NCBI GenBank assembly: GCA_021166725.1
Contig: JAJPES010000015.1
Coordinates: 1-35,536 of the forward strand
DNA length: 35,536 nt
Direction: 5' to 3'
From: Burkholderiaceae bacterium
GTDB taxonomy: Bacteria > Pseudomonadota > Gammaproteobacteria > Burkholderiales > Burkholderiaceae_E
The notes under the pieces are model-generated. The model saw nothing but the letters and a program-made list of their open reading frames with translations. It was not told the DNA's origin and searched no databases. The translations under genes were made by a program, and so were the position numbers. Positions 23,811-31,521 of the stretch are shown here, in pieces; the first letter of the stretch is position 1, and every line of letters starts with the position of its first letter.

Positions 23811-26800
23811 ATGACACCTGCATCCAGACGAGCGCCGTCGACGCGCTCTCCTTCCCATCGGTCGCTTTCGACGGTGTCGCTGTCCTCCGTGCTCGCGATG
23901 GGGGGCCTGCTCGTCGGCGTGTTCGTCGTCGACCTGTTCGTGCCCCTCGGTTACGCGCCGTGGACGATGTACATGATGGCCATCGCGGCGGCGCTGATGC
24001 AGGACGACGAGCGCACGCCGCTGGTCGTCGCGATGCTGGCCACGCTGCTCGTCATCGTCGGCTATGCGGTCAAGTACGCCGCTGGCGACGACGAGGCGCG
24101 AGCGATGAGCACCGTGAACCGGGTAGCGGCCGTCGTCGCCTACTGGTTGATGGCAACGGCGATCCTGTACGTGATCCGGATGCGCAATCGCGTCGCCGAG
24201 TCGCTGTGGCTGCAGCGCGCGCGGGCGAGCGTCGCGAAGGCGCTGCTCGGCGAGCAGGGCACCGAGGAGATCGGCCGCAATGCCACCGGTGCGCTCGCCA
24301 GGCTGCTGGGCGCCGATGTCGGCGTGCTGTACCGGCTCGACGGTTCGACGCTCGTTCGAGCCGGGGGTTTCGCGCTCGACGAGGACAGGACTGCGGACCG
24401 GATCGCCGTCGGCGAGGGGGTGGCCGGCCAGGCTGCGGCCGAAGGCGTAACGCGTGTTCTCGAACACGTTCCCGACGGACATCTGCCGGTGCGCAGCGCA
24501 CTGGGCGCCAGCACGCCGGCGCGGCTGGTGGTGTCGCCGGTGCTCGGCGACGGGCGAGTCGCCGGCGTCGTCGAACTCGGCTCGCTCGATCCTGCGCTCG
24601 ACACCGAGCGGGTCGTTGCCGTCTTCGACGCGGTCGGGGAGGCGATCGGCGTAGCGCTGCACAGCGCGCATTACCGCGAGCAACTGGTCGAGCTGCTCGA
24701 GGAGACGCAGCGCCAGAGCGAGGAACTGCAGGTGCAGCAGGAGGAGCTGCGCGTCTCGAACGAGGAACTCGAAGAGCAGAGCCGCGTGCTCGAGGCCTCG
24801 CAGGCGCGCCTCGAACTGCAGCAAAGCGCGCTCGAGCAGACGAACGTGCAGCTCGAGGAGCAGACGCAGGCTCTCGTGCAGCAGAAGTCGGAGCTGCTCG
24901 CCGCGCAGCGGGCGCTGCTCGAGTACGCGAGCAGGCTCGAAACGGCCAACCGCTACAAGTCCGATTTCCTCGCCAACATGTCGCACGAGCTGCGCACGCC
25001 GTTGAACAGCGCGCTGATCCTCTCGAAGCTGCTCGCCGAGAATCGGGACGGAAGTCTCGGCCCCGAGCAGGTCCGCTACGCCAAGGCGATCCACTCGTCG
25101 AACAGCGATCTGCTCGCGTTGATCAACGACGTGCTCGATCTCGCCAAGATCGAGTCGGGCCACATCGACCTGCACCCCGGCAGCGTCGAGATGGCGGTGC
25201 TCCTCGAGCGGCTGCGGGCCACCTTCGAGCCGCTCGCGAGCGAGAAGGGACTCGAGCTGCAGTTGAGCGCCGACCCCGGCGTGCCGGCGGCGATCGTTAC
25301 CGATTCGCTGCGCCTGGCGCAGATTCTGAAGAACCTGATGTCGAACGCGGTGAAGTTCACCGAGCGGGGCCGTGTCCGCCTGCAGGTTTCGTCGCTGTCC
25401 GACGATCGACTCGCGTTCGCGGTGAGCGATACCGGCATCGGGCTGTCGCGCGAGCAGTTGTCGGTGGTCTTCGAGGCTTTCCGGCAGGCCGACGCGGGAA
25501 CGAGTCGGCGCTTCGGCGGCACCGGACTGGGGCTGTCGATCTCGCGTGAGCTGGCGCGTCTTCTCGGCGGCGAGATCGAAGCCGAGAGCGAGCTGCAGCG
25601 CGGCAGCGTGTTCACGCTGGTGTTGCCGTCGAAGTGGAGCCCCGCGGCCCAGCCGCGCGCAGCGGGCGAGGTCGAAGCGCCTGCCGCTGCCGGCCGCTCG
25701 GCGATCGCGGCGGCCATCGCCGCGCGCGCCTCGCACAGCGCGGCAGGCGCACCGGCCGTCGACGCAGGCGACCGGGCGGTCGCCGCCGACGCGCACGGCC
25801 TCGCCGCGAACGCTTCGGGCGCAGCGGCCGCGCCGGCAGGCGCGCTCGCGCTCGATGCGCCGGCGCTGGCGATCATCGATGCCACCGCCGAGCCGACGCA
25901 CGCGGCCGTCGACATCGTGGTCCACGACGACCGCTCGCAGCCCAGGCGGCATCCACGACTCGCGCTGTGCGTCGAGGACGATCCGGTGTTCGCGCAGATC
26001 CTCGTCGACCTCGCACACGAGCAGGGTTTCGACTGCGTGGTCGCGTCCGACGCAGCCGACGCGCTGCGGACCATCTCGGACGGACTGCGGCCCGATGCGA
26101 TCCTGCTCGACATCGGACTGCCCGACCAATCGGGGCTCAGCGTGCTCGAGCGCCTGAAGCGCGACCCGGCCACGCGTCACATCCCGGTGCACGTCGTTTC
26201 GATGCACGATCGCACGCACACGGCGCGCGAGCTCGGCGCCATCGGCTTCCTGCGCAAGCCCGCCACGCGCGAGCAGCTTGCCGGGATGTTCGCGCACATC
26301 GAACAGCGCCTGCAACGTAGCGTGCGACGCCTGCTGATCGTCGAGGACGATGCGCAGCTGCGCGCCAATCTCGAACTGCTGCTGGGCGGCGAGCGAATCG
26401 AAATCGTCGCGGTCGGACGCATCGCAGATGCGCTGCACGAGCTCGAGGCGTCCACCTTCGACTGCATGGTGATGGACCTGACGCTGCCGGACGGATCCGG
26501 CCACGACCTGCTCGAACGGCTCGCCGCACGCGAGGAGCGTTCGTTTCCGCCGGTGATCGTCTATACCGGACACGAAATCCGACGGGACGACGAGGAGCGG
26601 CTGCGCCGCTACTCGCGCTCGATCATCGTGAAGGGCGCGCGCTCGCCCGAGCGCCTGCTCGACGAGGTGACACTCTTCCTGCACAGCGTCGAGGCGTCGT
26701 TGCCCGACGACCAGCAAAAGCTGCTGCGCCAGGCGCGCCGGCGCGATGCGATCCTCGACGGGCGACGCATCCTGCTGGTCGAGGACGACGTGCGCAACAT

Positions 26801-27128
26801 CTTCGCGTTGTCGAGCGTGTTCGAGCCGCTCGGCGTGAAGCTCGAGATCGCTCGCAACGGCCGCGAGGCGCTCGAGAAGCTCGCGGCACAGCCGGGCATC
26901 GAGCTGGCGCTGATGGACATCATGATGCCCGAGATGGACGGGCTGACGGCGATCCGGCACATGCGCGAAGAGCCGCGCTGGGCGGACATCCCGGTCATTG
27001 CGCTCACCGCGAAGGCGATGTCCGACGATCGCGATCGCTGCCTGCAGGCGGGCGCGAACGATTACGTCGCCAAGCCGATCGACGTGGACAAGCTCGTGTC
27101 GTTGTGCCGGGTGTGGATCCCGAAGTAA
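23811..27128 (+). CDS. membrane GAF hybrid histidine kinase with three C-terminal receivers
   Basis: Large sensor kinase, 1105 aa. Order: about four transmembrane helices (residues 22-122), a GAF-like domain (about 135-285), a long Glu/Gln-rich coiled coil (about 288-385), HisKA with H392 in MSHELRTPLNS, and HATPase (NLMSNAVKFT, DTGIGLS, GGTGLGLSIS). An Ala-rich linker (about 615-710) is followed by three receivers with Asps at about D767 (LLDIGLPD), D889 (MDLTLPDG) and D1036 (LMDIMMPEMDG). The third is the most canonical, with Lys in YVAKPIDV. The coiled coil contains QQEELRVSNEELEEQ (residues 309-323), reminiscent of chemoreceptor methylation helices. It is followed after 4 bp by cheR, then cheB and a receiver-kinase, all coupled, so it is likely the sensor of this module. 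The signal is unknown. Confidence 0.93.
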   Translation: MTPASRRAPSTRSPSHRSLSTVSLSSVLAMGGLLVGVFVVDLFVPLGYAPWTMYMMAIAAALMQDDERTPLVVAMLATLLVIVGYAVKYAAGDDEARAMSTVNRVAAVVAYWLMATAILYVIRMRNRVAESLWLQRARASVAKALLGEQGTEEIGRNATGALARLLGADVGVLYRLDGSTLVRAGGFALDEDRTADRIAVGEGVAGQAAAEGVTRVLEHVPDGHLPVRSALGASTPARLVVSPVLGDGRVAGVVELGSLDPALDTERVVAVFDAVGEAIGVALHSAHYREQLVELLEETQRQSEELQVQQEELRVSNEELEEQSRVLEASQARLELQQSALEQTNVQLEEQTQALVQQKSELLAAQRALLEYASRLETANRYKSDFLANMSHELRTPLNSALILSKLLAENRDGSLGPEQVRYAKAIHSSNSDLLALINDVLDLAKIESGHIDLHPGSVEMAVLLERLRATFEPLASEKGLELQLSADPGVPAAIVTDSLRLAQILKNLMSNAVKFTERGRVRLQVSSLSDDRLAFAVSDTGIGLSREQLSVVFEAFRQADAGTSRRFGGTGLGLSISRELARLLGGEIEAESELQRGSVFTLVLPSKWSPAAQPRAAGEVEAPAAAGRSAIAAAIAARASHSAAGAPAVDAGDRAVAADAHGLAANASGAAAAPAGALALDAPALAIIDATAEPTHAAVDIVVHDDRSQPRRHPRLALCVEDDPVFAQILVDLAHEQGFDCVVASDAADALRTISDGLRPDAILLDIGLPDQSGLSVLERLKRDPATRHIPVHVVSMHDRTHTARELGAIGFLRKPATREQLAGMFAHIEQRLQRSVRRLLIVEDDAQLRANLELLLGGERIEIVAVGRIADALHELEASTFDCMVMDLTLPDGSGHDLLERLAAREERSFPPVIVYTGHEIRRDDEERLRRYSRSIIVKGARSPERLLDEVTLFLHSVEASLPDDQQKLLRQARRRDAILDGRRILLVEDDVRNIFALSSVFEPLGVKLEIARNGREALEKLAAQPGIELALMDIMMPEMDGLTAIRHMREEPRWADIPVIALTAKAMSDDRDRCLQAGANDYVAKPIDVDKLVSLCRVWIPK

Positions 27129-27132
27129 CACG

Positions 27133-27981
27133 ATGGACGAGCCCCAGCCGAGCAACCCGGGCGACGACGACGCGCTGTTCGACCTCGAGATCCGCCTGCT
27201 TCTCGAAGCGGTCATGCTGCGCTACCAGCACGACTTCCGCGACTACGCGGTGGCGTCGCTGCGCCGCCGGCTGCGCATGGCGATGGAGCGCTTCGGCTGC
27301 GCGACGCTCACCCAGCTGCAGGATCGCGTGCTGCACGACCCGGCCACCTTCGCGCGCATGCTGCAGTTCTTCACCGTGCAGGTCAGCGAGATGTTCCGCG
27401 ACCCGTCGTACTTCCTCGCGCTGCGCGAGGAGGTGCTGCCGGTGCTTGCCACCTGGCCGTCGCTGAAGGTATGGGTTGCCGGATGCAGTTCCGGCGAGGA
27501 AGTGTGGTCTCTGGCGATCCTGCTCGCCGAGGAGCAACTGCTCGAGCGCACCGTCGTGTACGCCACCGACATCCATCCGTCGGCGATCGAGCAGGCGGAG
27601 AAGGGCGTCTACCCGCTCGAGCGCATGGCGCAGTTCAGTCGCAACTACCGCGCGTCCGGCGGCCGCGGGTCGCTGTCCGACCATTATTCGGAGGCCTACG
27701 GTGGAGCGGTGTTCTCGCGCCGGCTCAAGAGCCGCATCCTGTTCGCCGACCACAGCCTCGCAACCGATAGCGTATTCTCGGAGGTTCATCTCGTCTCGTG
27801 TCGCAACGTGCTGATCTACTTCAATCGCCCGCTGCAGGATCGGGCGGTCGGCCTGTTCCGCGATTCGCTCGTGCACCACGGCTACCTCGGCATCGGTCCG
27901 CGCGAAACGCTGCAGTTCGGCGCGCACGCCGATGCCTTCGAACTGATCGCGCCCGAAGCGCGCATCTATCGTCGGCGATGA
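27133..27981 (+). CDS. CheR-type glutamate methyltransferase, non-chemotaxis context
   Basis: SAM-dependent protein-glutamate methyltransferase-like protein, 282 aa, the usual CheR size. The N-terminal helical domain (about residues 15-85: LRYQHDFRDYAVASLRRRL, ending FFTVQVSEMFRDPSYF, where CheR proteins have a Thr/Ser-x-x-FFR-type stretch) precedes the Rossmann-like domain. That domain has motif I VAGCSSGEEVWSLAIL, then YATDIHPSAIEQA, and the conserved CRNVLIYFN. Motif I departs from the common GEEPYS (here GEEVWS). It starts 4 bp after the hybrid kinase and overlaps cheB by ATGA. With no chemoreceptor, CheA or CheW in the window, its substrate is probably a partner kinase; that is inference. 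Confidence 0.92.
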   Translation: MDEPQPSNPGDDDALFDLEIRLLLEAVMLRYQHDFRDYAVASLRRRLRMAMERFGCATLTQLQDRVLHDPATFARMLQFFTVQVSEMFRDPSYFLALREEVLPVLATWPSLKVWVAGCSSGEEVWSLAILLAEEQLLERTVVYATDIHPSAIEQAEKGVYPLERMAQFSRNYRASGGRGSLSDHYSEAYGGAVFSRRLKSRILFADHSLATDSVFSEVHLVSCRNVLIYFNRPLQDRAVGLFRDSLVHHGYLGIGPRETLQFGAHADAFELIAPEARIYRRR

Positions 27982-28556
27982 GCGAAGCCGAAAGTCGATT
28001 CGACGTCGTCGCGATCGGCGCCTCCGCCGGAGGGGTCAGCGCGCTGATGTCGATCGTGCAGGCGCTGCCGGCAACGTTTGCGCCGGCGATGCTCGTCGTG
28101 TTGCACGTCTCGCCCGAGCGGCCGTCTTCGCTGGCGGGCCTGCTGAACGAGCACTGCCCGCTTCCGGTCGCCGAAGCGCTCGACAAGCAGCCGATCGAAG
28201 CGGGAACGGTCACCCTCGCACCCGCCGGCTATCACATGCTCGTCGAGCCCGATCGGTGCATTTCGCTGTCGTCCGACGAACCGGTGCTGTTCTCGCGTCC
28301 CGCGATCGATCCCACTTTCGAGAGCGCTTCGCTCACCTATCGCGAACGCCTGCTCGCCGTGCTGCTCACCGGCGCGAGCGCCGACGGTACGGCGGGCGCC
28401 GCTTCGGTTCGCGCGCACGGCGGCACGCTGTGGATCGAGGACCCGAGCACGGCGCACGCCGCGACGATGCCCCGGTCGGCGTTGCGCGCGGCCGGCGCCG
28501 ACGCGGTCGTTCCGCTCGGGCAGATCGGCCCGATGCTCGCCAGGCTCGCGCGATGA
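27978..28556 (+). CDS. stand-alone CheB methylesterase domain protein
   Basis: Protein-glutamate methylesterase/amidase domain, 192 aa, without the N-terminal receiver of chemotaxis CheB. The catalytic triad is intact: Ser16 in GASAGG, His43 in LHVSPERPS, and Asp136 in TGASADGTAG. The segment LAPAGYHMLVE is the usual substrate-cleft region. Without a receiver, its activity cannot be controlled by CheA-type phosphorylation in cis; control by an interacting receiver of the neighbouring kinases is possible. ATGA overlaps on both sides (cheR upstream, receiver-kinase downstream) indicate stoichiometric co-production with CheR. Confidence 0.93.
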   Translation: MSEAESRFDVVAIGASAGGVSALMSIVQALPATFAPAMLVVLHVSPERPSSLAGLLNEHCPLPVAEALDKQPIEAGTVTLAPAGYHMLVEPDRCISLSSDEPVLFSRPAIDPTFESASLTYRERLLAVLLTGASADGTAGAASVRAHGGTLWIEDPSTAHAATMPRSALRAAGADAVVPLGQIGPMLARLAR

Positions 28557-29716
28557 TCGAGGCGATCTCCCCAGATCCGTGCAGCGACGTCAGCGTGCTC
28601 GTCGTCGACGACATCGAGCAGAACCGGATCGCGATGCGCGCGCTGCTCGAACGCCCCGGGCTTCGCGTGCTCACCGCTTGCGGCGGCGTCGAGGCGCTCG
28701 AGGCGCTTCTCGCCCACGACGTGGCGCTCGCGCTCGTCGACGTGCAGATGCCCGGAATGGACGGCTTCGAACTCGCCGAGCTGATGCGCGGCGCCGAGCG
28801 CACGCGCACGATTCCGATCATCTTCGTCACGGCCGCGCCGATCGACGCCCAACGTTCGTTCCGCGGATACGAAGCCGGCGCGGTCGACTTCCTGAACAAG
28901 CCGATCGACCCGAAGATCCTGCACGGCAAGGTGGACGTCTTCGTCGAGTTGTACTCGCAGCGCAGGCAACTGCAGCAGCGGATGCTCGAGCTCGAGCGCG
29001 CGCTGTCGCTCAACGAGATGATGGTCGCGGTGCTCACGCACGACCTGCGCACGCCGCTGTCGGCGATCGGATTCACCGCCGAACTGCTGCTGCGCACCGG
29101 TTCGGACGACAAGGTCAGGCAGAGCGCGCTGCGCCTGAAATCGAGCGCGTCGCGCATGTCGGCGATGATCACGCAGCTGCTCGACTTCTCGCGCATCCGC
29201 GCTGGCGGGCTGCGCATCGAGCCGCGGCCGGTCGACCTCGGCGAGGTCGTCGAGGGCGTCGTCGGCGAACTGCGCCAGGCGTCGCCCGACGCACGCATCG
29301 AGCTGCGCATCGTCGGCGACGTACGCGCCACGCTCGATGCGGATCGCATCGGACAGGTAGCGTCGAACCTCGTCGCCAACGCGTTGCGGCATGGAACGAG
29401 CGAGGCCGGCGTGCGCGTCCTGGTCGACGGCAGCCGGAGCGATGCGCTGCGCGTCGAGGTCGAGAACGCCGGCAGCATCGAACCCGTCGAGCGAACGCGC
29501 CTGTTCGAGCCGTTCCGCACCACGAAGAGCGGTCGCGAGGGACTCGGGCTGGGTCTGTATATCGTCGATCAGTTCGTGCGCGCGCATCGCGGCTCGGTCT
29601 TCGTCGATGCCGACGAACCGGGGCGCGTGCTGTTCGGGTTTTCCGTGCCGCGCGGCGGCGCCGATGCGTCGGGGGGCGAAGAGCCGGCTTCCTTCGGCGG
29701 GGGTGGGTCCGCCTGA
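28553..29716 (+). CDS. receiver-histidine kinase (REC-HisKA-HATPase)
   Basis: Soluble inverted-order kinase of 387 aa. An N-terminal receiver (about residues 13-125; phospho-acceptor D63 in ALVDVQMPGMDG, Lys in DFLNKPIDP) is joined by a short coiled coil (QRRQLQQRMLELERAL) to HisKA with H163 in VLTHDLRTPLSA. HATPase follows (NLVANALRHG, FEPFRTTKSG, GLGLGLYIVDQF). The last 20 residues are a Gly/Ser/Glu-rich tail. It likely takes phosphoryl groups from the upstream hybrid kinase and sets its own kinase output. It is the last gene of the four-gene signalling operon, starting with an ATGA overlap on cheB. Its 3' end overlaps the opposing gluQ frame by 148 bp. Confidence 0.93.
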   Translation: MIEAISPDPCSDVSVLVVDDIEQNRIAMRALLERPGLRVLTACGGVEALEALLAHDVALALVDVQMPGMDGFELAELMRGAERTRTIPIIFVTAAPIDAQRSFRGYEAGAVDFLNKPIDPKILHGKVDVFVELYSQRRQLQQRMLELERALSLNEMMVAVLTHDLRTPLSAIGFTAELLLRTGSDDKVRQSALRLKSSASRMSAMITQLLDFSRIRAGGLRIEPRPVDLGEVVEGVVGELRQASPDARIELRIVGDVRATLDADRIGQVASNLVANALRHGTSEAGVRVLVDGSRSDALRVEVENAGSIEPVERTRLFEPFRTTKSGREGLGLGLYIVDQFVRAHRGSVFVDADEPGRVLFGFSVPRGGADASGGEEPASFGGGGSA

Positions 29717-30690
29717 TCGGGCACGCCGGCGGCGCATTTCGGCTGGTCCGTCGGCTCGTGAAGCGCGCGCGGTTCGTCGCGTATCGACCTGGCTGTCTCG
29801 GAGCATGGCGCCTCGGCCTGCGCCCATCGATCGGTGGCCAGCGACCACCATCGATCGAGCGGCTCGCGGCCGATGCGCCCGAGACCCAGTGCCTGCAGCG
29901 CCGCATCGAGCGCATCGATGGGACGGCTCGCATCGATCGGCGGCGCGCCCGTCTGTTTGGACAGCTTCGAACCGTCCGGGCCGACGAGAACCGGCACGTG
30001 CAGATGGCGCGGCGCAGGCATTCCGAGCAGCAGGCGCAGATGCAGTTGTCGCGCCGTCGAGTCGAGCAGGTCTGCACCGCGGACGATGTCCGACACGCCC
30101 TGGGCGTCGTCGTCGACCACGACCGCCAGTTGATAGGCCCATTGTCCGTCGGCGCGCCGAAGGACGAAATCTCCCACCTGTTCGTCGAGCCGGTCGACGC
30201 GCGGGCCGGCGCGCCGGTCGACCCAGTGCAGCGGCGTCGGCCCGACGCGCACGCGCCAGGAGCGCGCGCTGCGACCGGGCGGCATGCCGTGGCGGCAGGT
30301 GCCCGGATACGGTTTCTCCGCGCCGGCGAACGTTCGGCTGCGCGACGACATCGAGTCGGTGATCTCGCGCCGCGTGCAGCCGCACGGATAGACGTGGCCG
30401 CCGGCAACGAGCCGATCGAAGGCCTGGCGATATGCGTCGTGGCGCCGGCTCTGGAAGACGATCTCCGCGTCATTACGGAAACCGAGCCGCGCGAGGGTCT
30501 CGACGATCGCGCGCGCTGCGCCGGGCATCTCGCGCGGCGCGTCCAGATCCTCGATGCGCAACAGCCAGCGTCCGCCGTGTGCAAGCGCGTCGAGGCGACT
30601 GGCGAGCGCAGCGACGAGCGAGCCGGCGTGCAGCGGCCCGGTGGGCGAGGGCGCGAAGCGGCCGACGTAGGGTCGTTCGGCGGCGAGCAT
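29569..30690 (-). CDS. gluQ: glutamyl-Q tRNA(Asp) synthetase with antisense-overlapping tail
   Basis: Attaches glutamate to queuosine at the wobble base of tRNA-Asp; a truncated GluRS-like catalytic core. Class I signature: RFAPSPTGPLHAGSLVAAL (HIGH-equivalent) and DGSKLSKQTGA (KMSKS-equivalent). Zinc ligands are suggested by YPCGCTRREI and YPGTCRHG. The core ends about residue 295 (LDRWWSLATDRWAQAEAP); normal GluQ is about 295-310 aa. Here the frame stays open for a further 75 or so Pro/Ser/Thr-rich residues, the last 148 bp lying antisense inside the kinase gene. That tail is probably accidental read-through for lack of a stop. The ATG at 30690 is right at the conserved N-terminus, with TACAAT 9-14 bp upstream. 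Confidence 0.9.
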   Translation of the reverse strand: MLAAERPYVGRFAPSPTGPLHAGSLVAALASRLDALAHGGRWLLRIEDLDAPREMPGAARAIVETLARLGFRNDAEIVFQSRRHDAYRQAFDRLVAGGHVYPCGCTRREITDSMSSRSRTFAGAEKPYPGTCRHGMPPGRSARSWRVRVGPTPLHWVDRRAGPRVDRLDEQVGDFVLRRADGQWAYQLAVVVDDDAQGVSDIVRGADLLDSTARQLHLRLLLGMPAPRHLHVPVLVGPDGSKLSKQTGAPPIDASRPIDALDAALQALGLGRIGREPLDRWWSLATDRWAQAEAPCSETARSIRDEPRALHEPTDQPKCAAGVPDQADPPPPKEAGSSPPDASAPPRGTENPNSTRPGSSASTKTEPRCARTN

Positions 30691-30698
30691 CGGTTCAT

Positions 30699-30704
30699 TG
30701 TATT
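30699..30704 (-). promoter_or_regulatory. candidate -10 box (TACAAT) of gluQ
   Basis: TACAAT on the minus strand ends 8 bp before the gluQ ATG, which would give a leaderless or nearly leaderless mRNA; no ribosome-binding site is visible upstream of that ATG, which agrees. No good -35 was found. Confidence 0.3.
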
Positions 30705-30758
30705 TCGCGTTCGCTACGCCCACGCGGTGCAGATCCGGTGGGCGCCGCGCCCGGCGCA

Positions 30759-30764
30759 TACACT
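30759..30764 (+). promoter_or_regulatory. candidate -10 box (TACACT) of the pirin gene
   Basis: TACACT lies 25 bp before the pirin ATG, followed by a good ribosome-binding site GGAGG at 30780-30784. The -35 region is not recognisable. Confidence 0.3.
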
Positions 30765-30789
30765 GGCAGCTCCCACTGCGGAGGCGACG

Positions 30790-31488
30790 ATGATCGAGAT
30801 TCGACGCAGCAGCGAGCGCGGCCGTGCCGATCACGGATGGCTGAAGACGCTGCACAGCTTTTCCTTCGCCGACTACTACGACCCGCGCCACATGGGTTTC
30901 GGTGCGCTGCGCGTGATCAACGAAGATCGCGTAGCGCCGGGCAGCGGCTTCGGCACGCACGGCCACCGCGACATGGAGATCATCACCTACGTGCTCGAGG
31001 GCGCGCTCGCGCATCGCGACAGCATGGGCAACGGATCGGTGATTCGTCCCGGGGACGTGCAGCGCATGAGCGCGGGCACCGGCGTCCAGCACTCCGAATA
31101 CAACCACGAGCAGCAGGGCGTCACTCATTTCCTGCAGATCTGGATCGAGCCGGCGCAGCGCGGCATCGCGCCCGGCTACGAGCAGCGGCACTTCGAGTCT
31201 TCGCGCAAGCGCGGACGCCTGCAGCCTATCGCCGCATCCGATGGGCGCGAAGATGCGCTGACCATCCACCAGGATGCGGTCATCCAGGCGGCGCTGCTCG
31301 ACGGAGCCGAGCGGGTGGAAGGCGCGATCGCCGACGGGCGGCGCGCCTACGTGCACCTGGTTCGCGGACGCTTGCAGGTCAACGGGGAGGCGCTCGAGGC
31401 AGGCGATGCGGCCAAGCTGACGGGGGAGGCGCGGTTCGTGCTCGACGGCGGGCAGGACGCGGAGGTGCTCGTCTTCGATCTTGCGTGA
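30790..31488 (+). CDS. pirin-family bicupin protein (YhhW-like)
   Basis: Cytoplasmic metal-binding bicupin, 232 aa, matching the length and pattern of E. coli YhhW, which can act as a quercetin 2,3-dioxygenase. The metal ligands fall at the same positions as in YhhW: His57 and His59 in THGHRDMEI, His101 and Glu103 in QHSEYNHE. The N-terminus (GWLKTLHSFSFADYYDP) and the FLQIWIEPAQRGIAPGYEQ segment are characteristic. GGAGG 5 nt before the ATG fixes the start; the frame is open far upstream but that is antisense to gluQ. Physiological substrate is not known for most pirins. It diverges from gluQ and converges with the hydrolase. Confidence 0.93.
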   Translation: MIEIRRSSERGRADHGWLKTLHSFSFADYYDPRHMGFGALRVINEDRVAPGSGFGTHGHRDMEIITYVLEGALAHRDSMGNGSVIRPGDVQRMSAGTGVQHSEYNHEQQGVTHFLQIWIEPAQRGIAPGYEQRHFESSRKRGRLQPIAASDGREDALTIHQDAVIQAALLDGAERVEGAIADGRRAYVHLVRGRLQVNGEALEAGDAAKLTGEARFVLDGGQDAEVLVFDLA

Positions 31489-31521
31489 GCGGAAGGCCGC
31501 GGCCCCCCGCGCCGAGGCGCC

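Noticed and set aside
24700..24960. Repeated Gln/Glu-Leu codons that could look like a DNA repeat array
   Set aside because: The periodicity is at protein level (coiled-coil heptads in the hybrid kinase), with no exact nucleotide repeat units.
23757..27215. An uninterrupted 1,152-codon frame on the minus strand opposite the hybrid kinase
   Set aside because: Very high GC and codon-position bias keep antisense frames open; its translation is Arg/His/Gln-rich without domains, while the plus strand encodes a full kinase.
31489..31521. Bidirectional terminator between pirin and the alpha/beta hydrolase
   Set aside because: Short GC palindromes (GGCCGCGGCC, GCGCCGAGGCGC) are present but lack T-runs on either strand; too weak to call.
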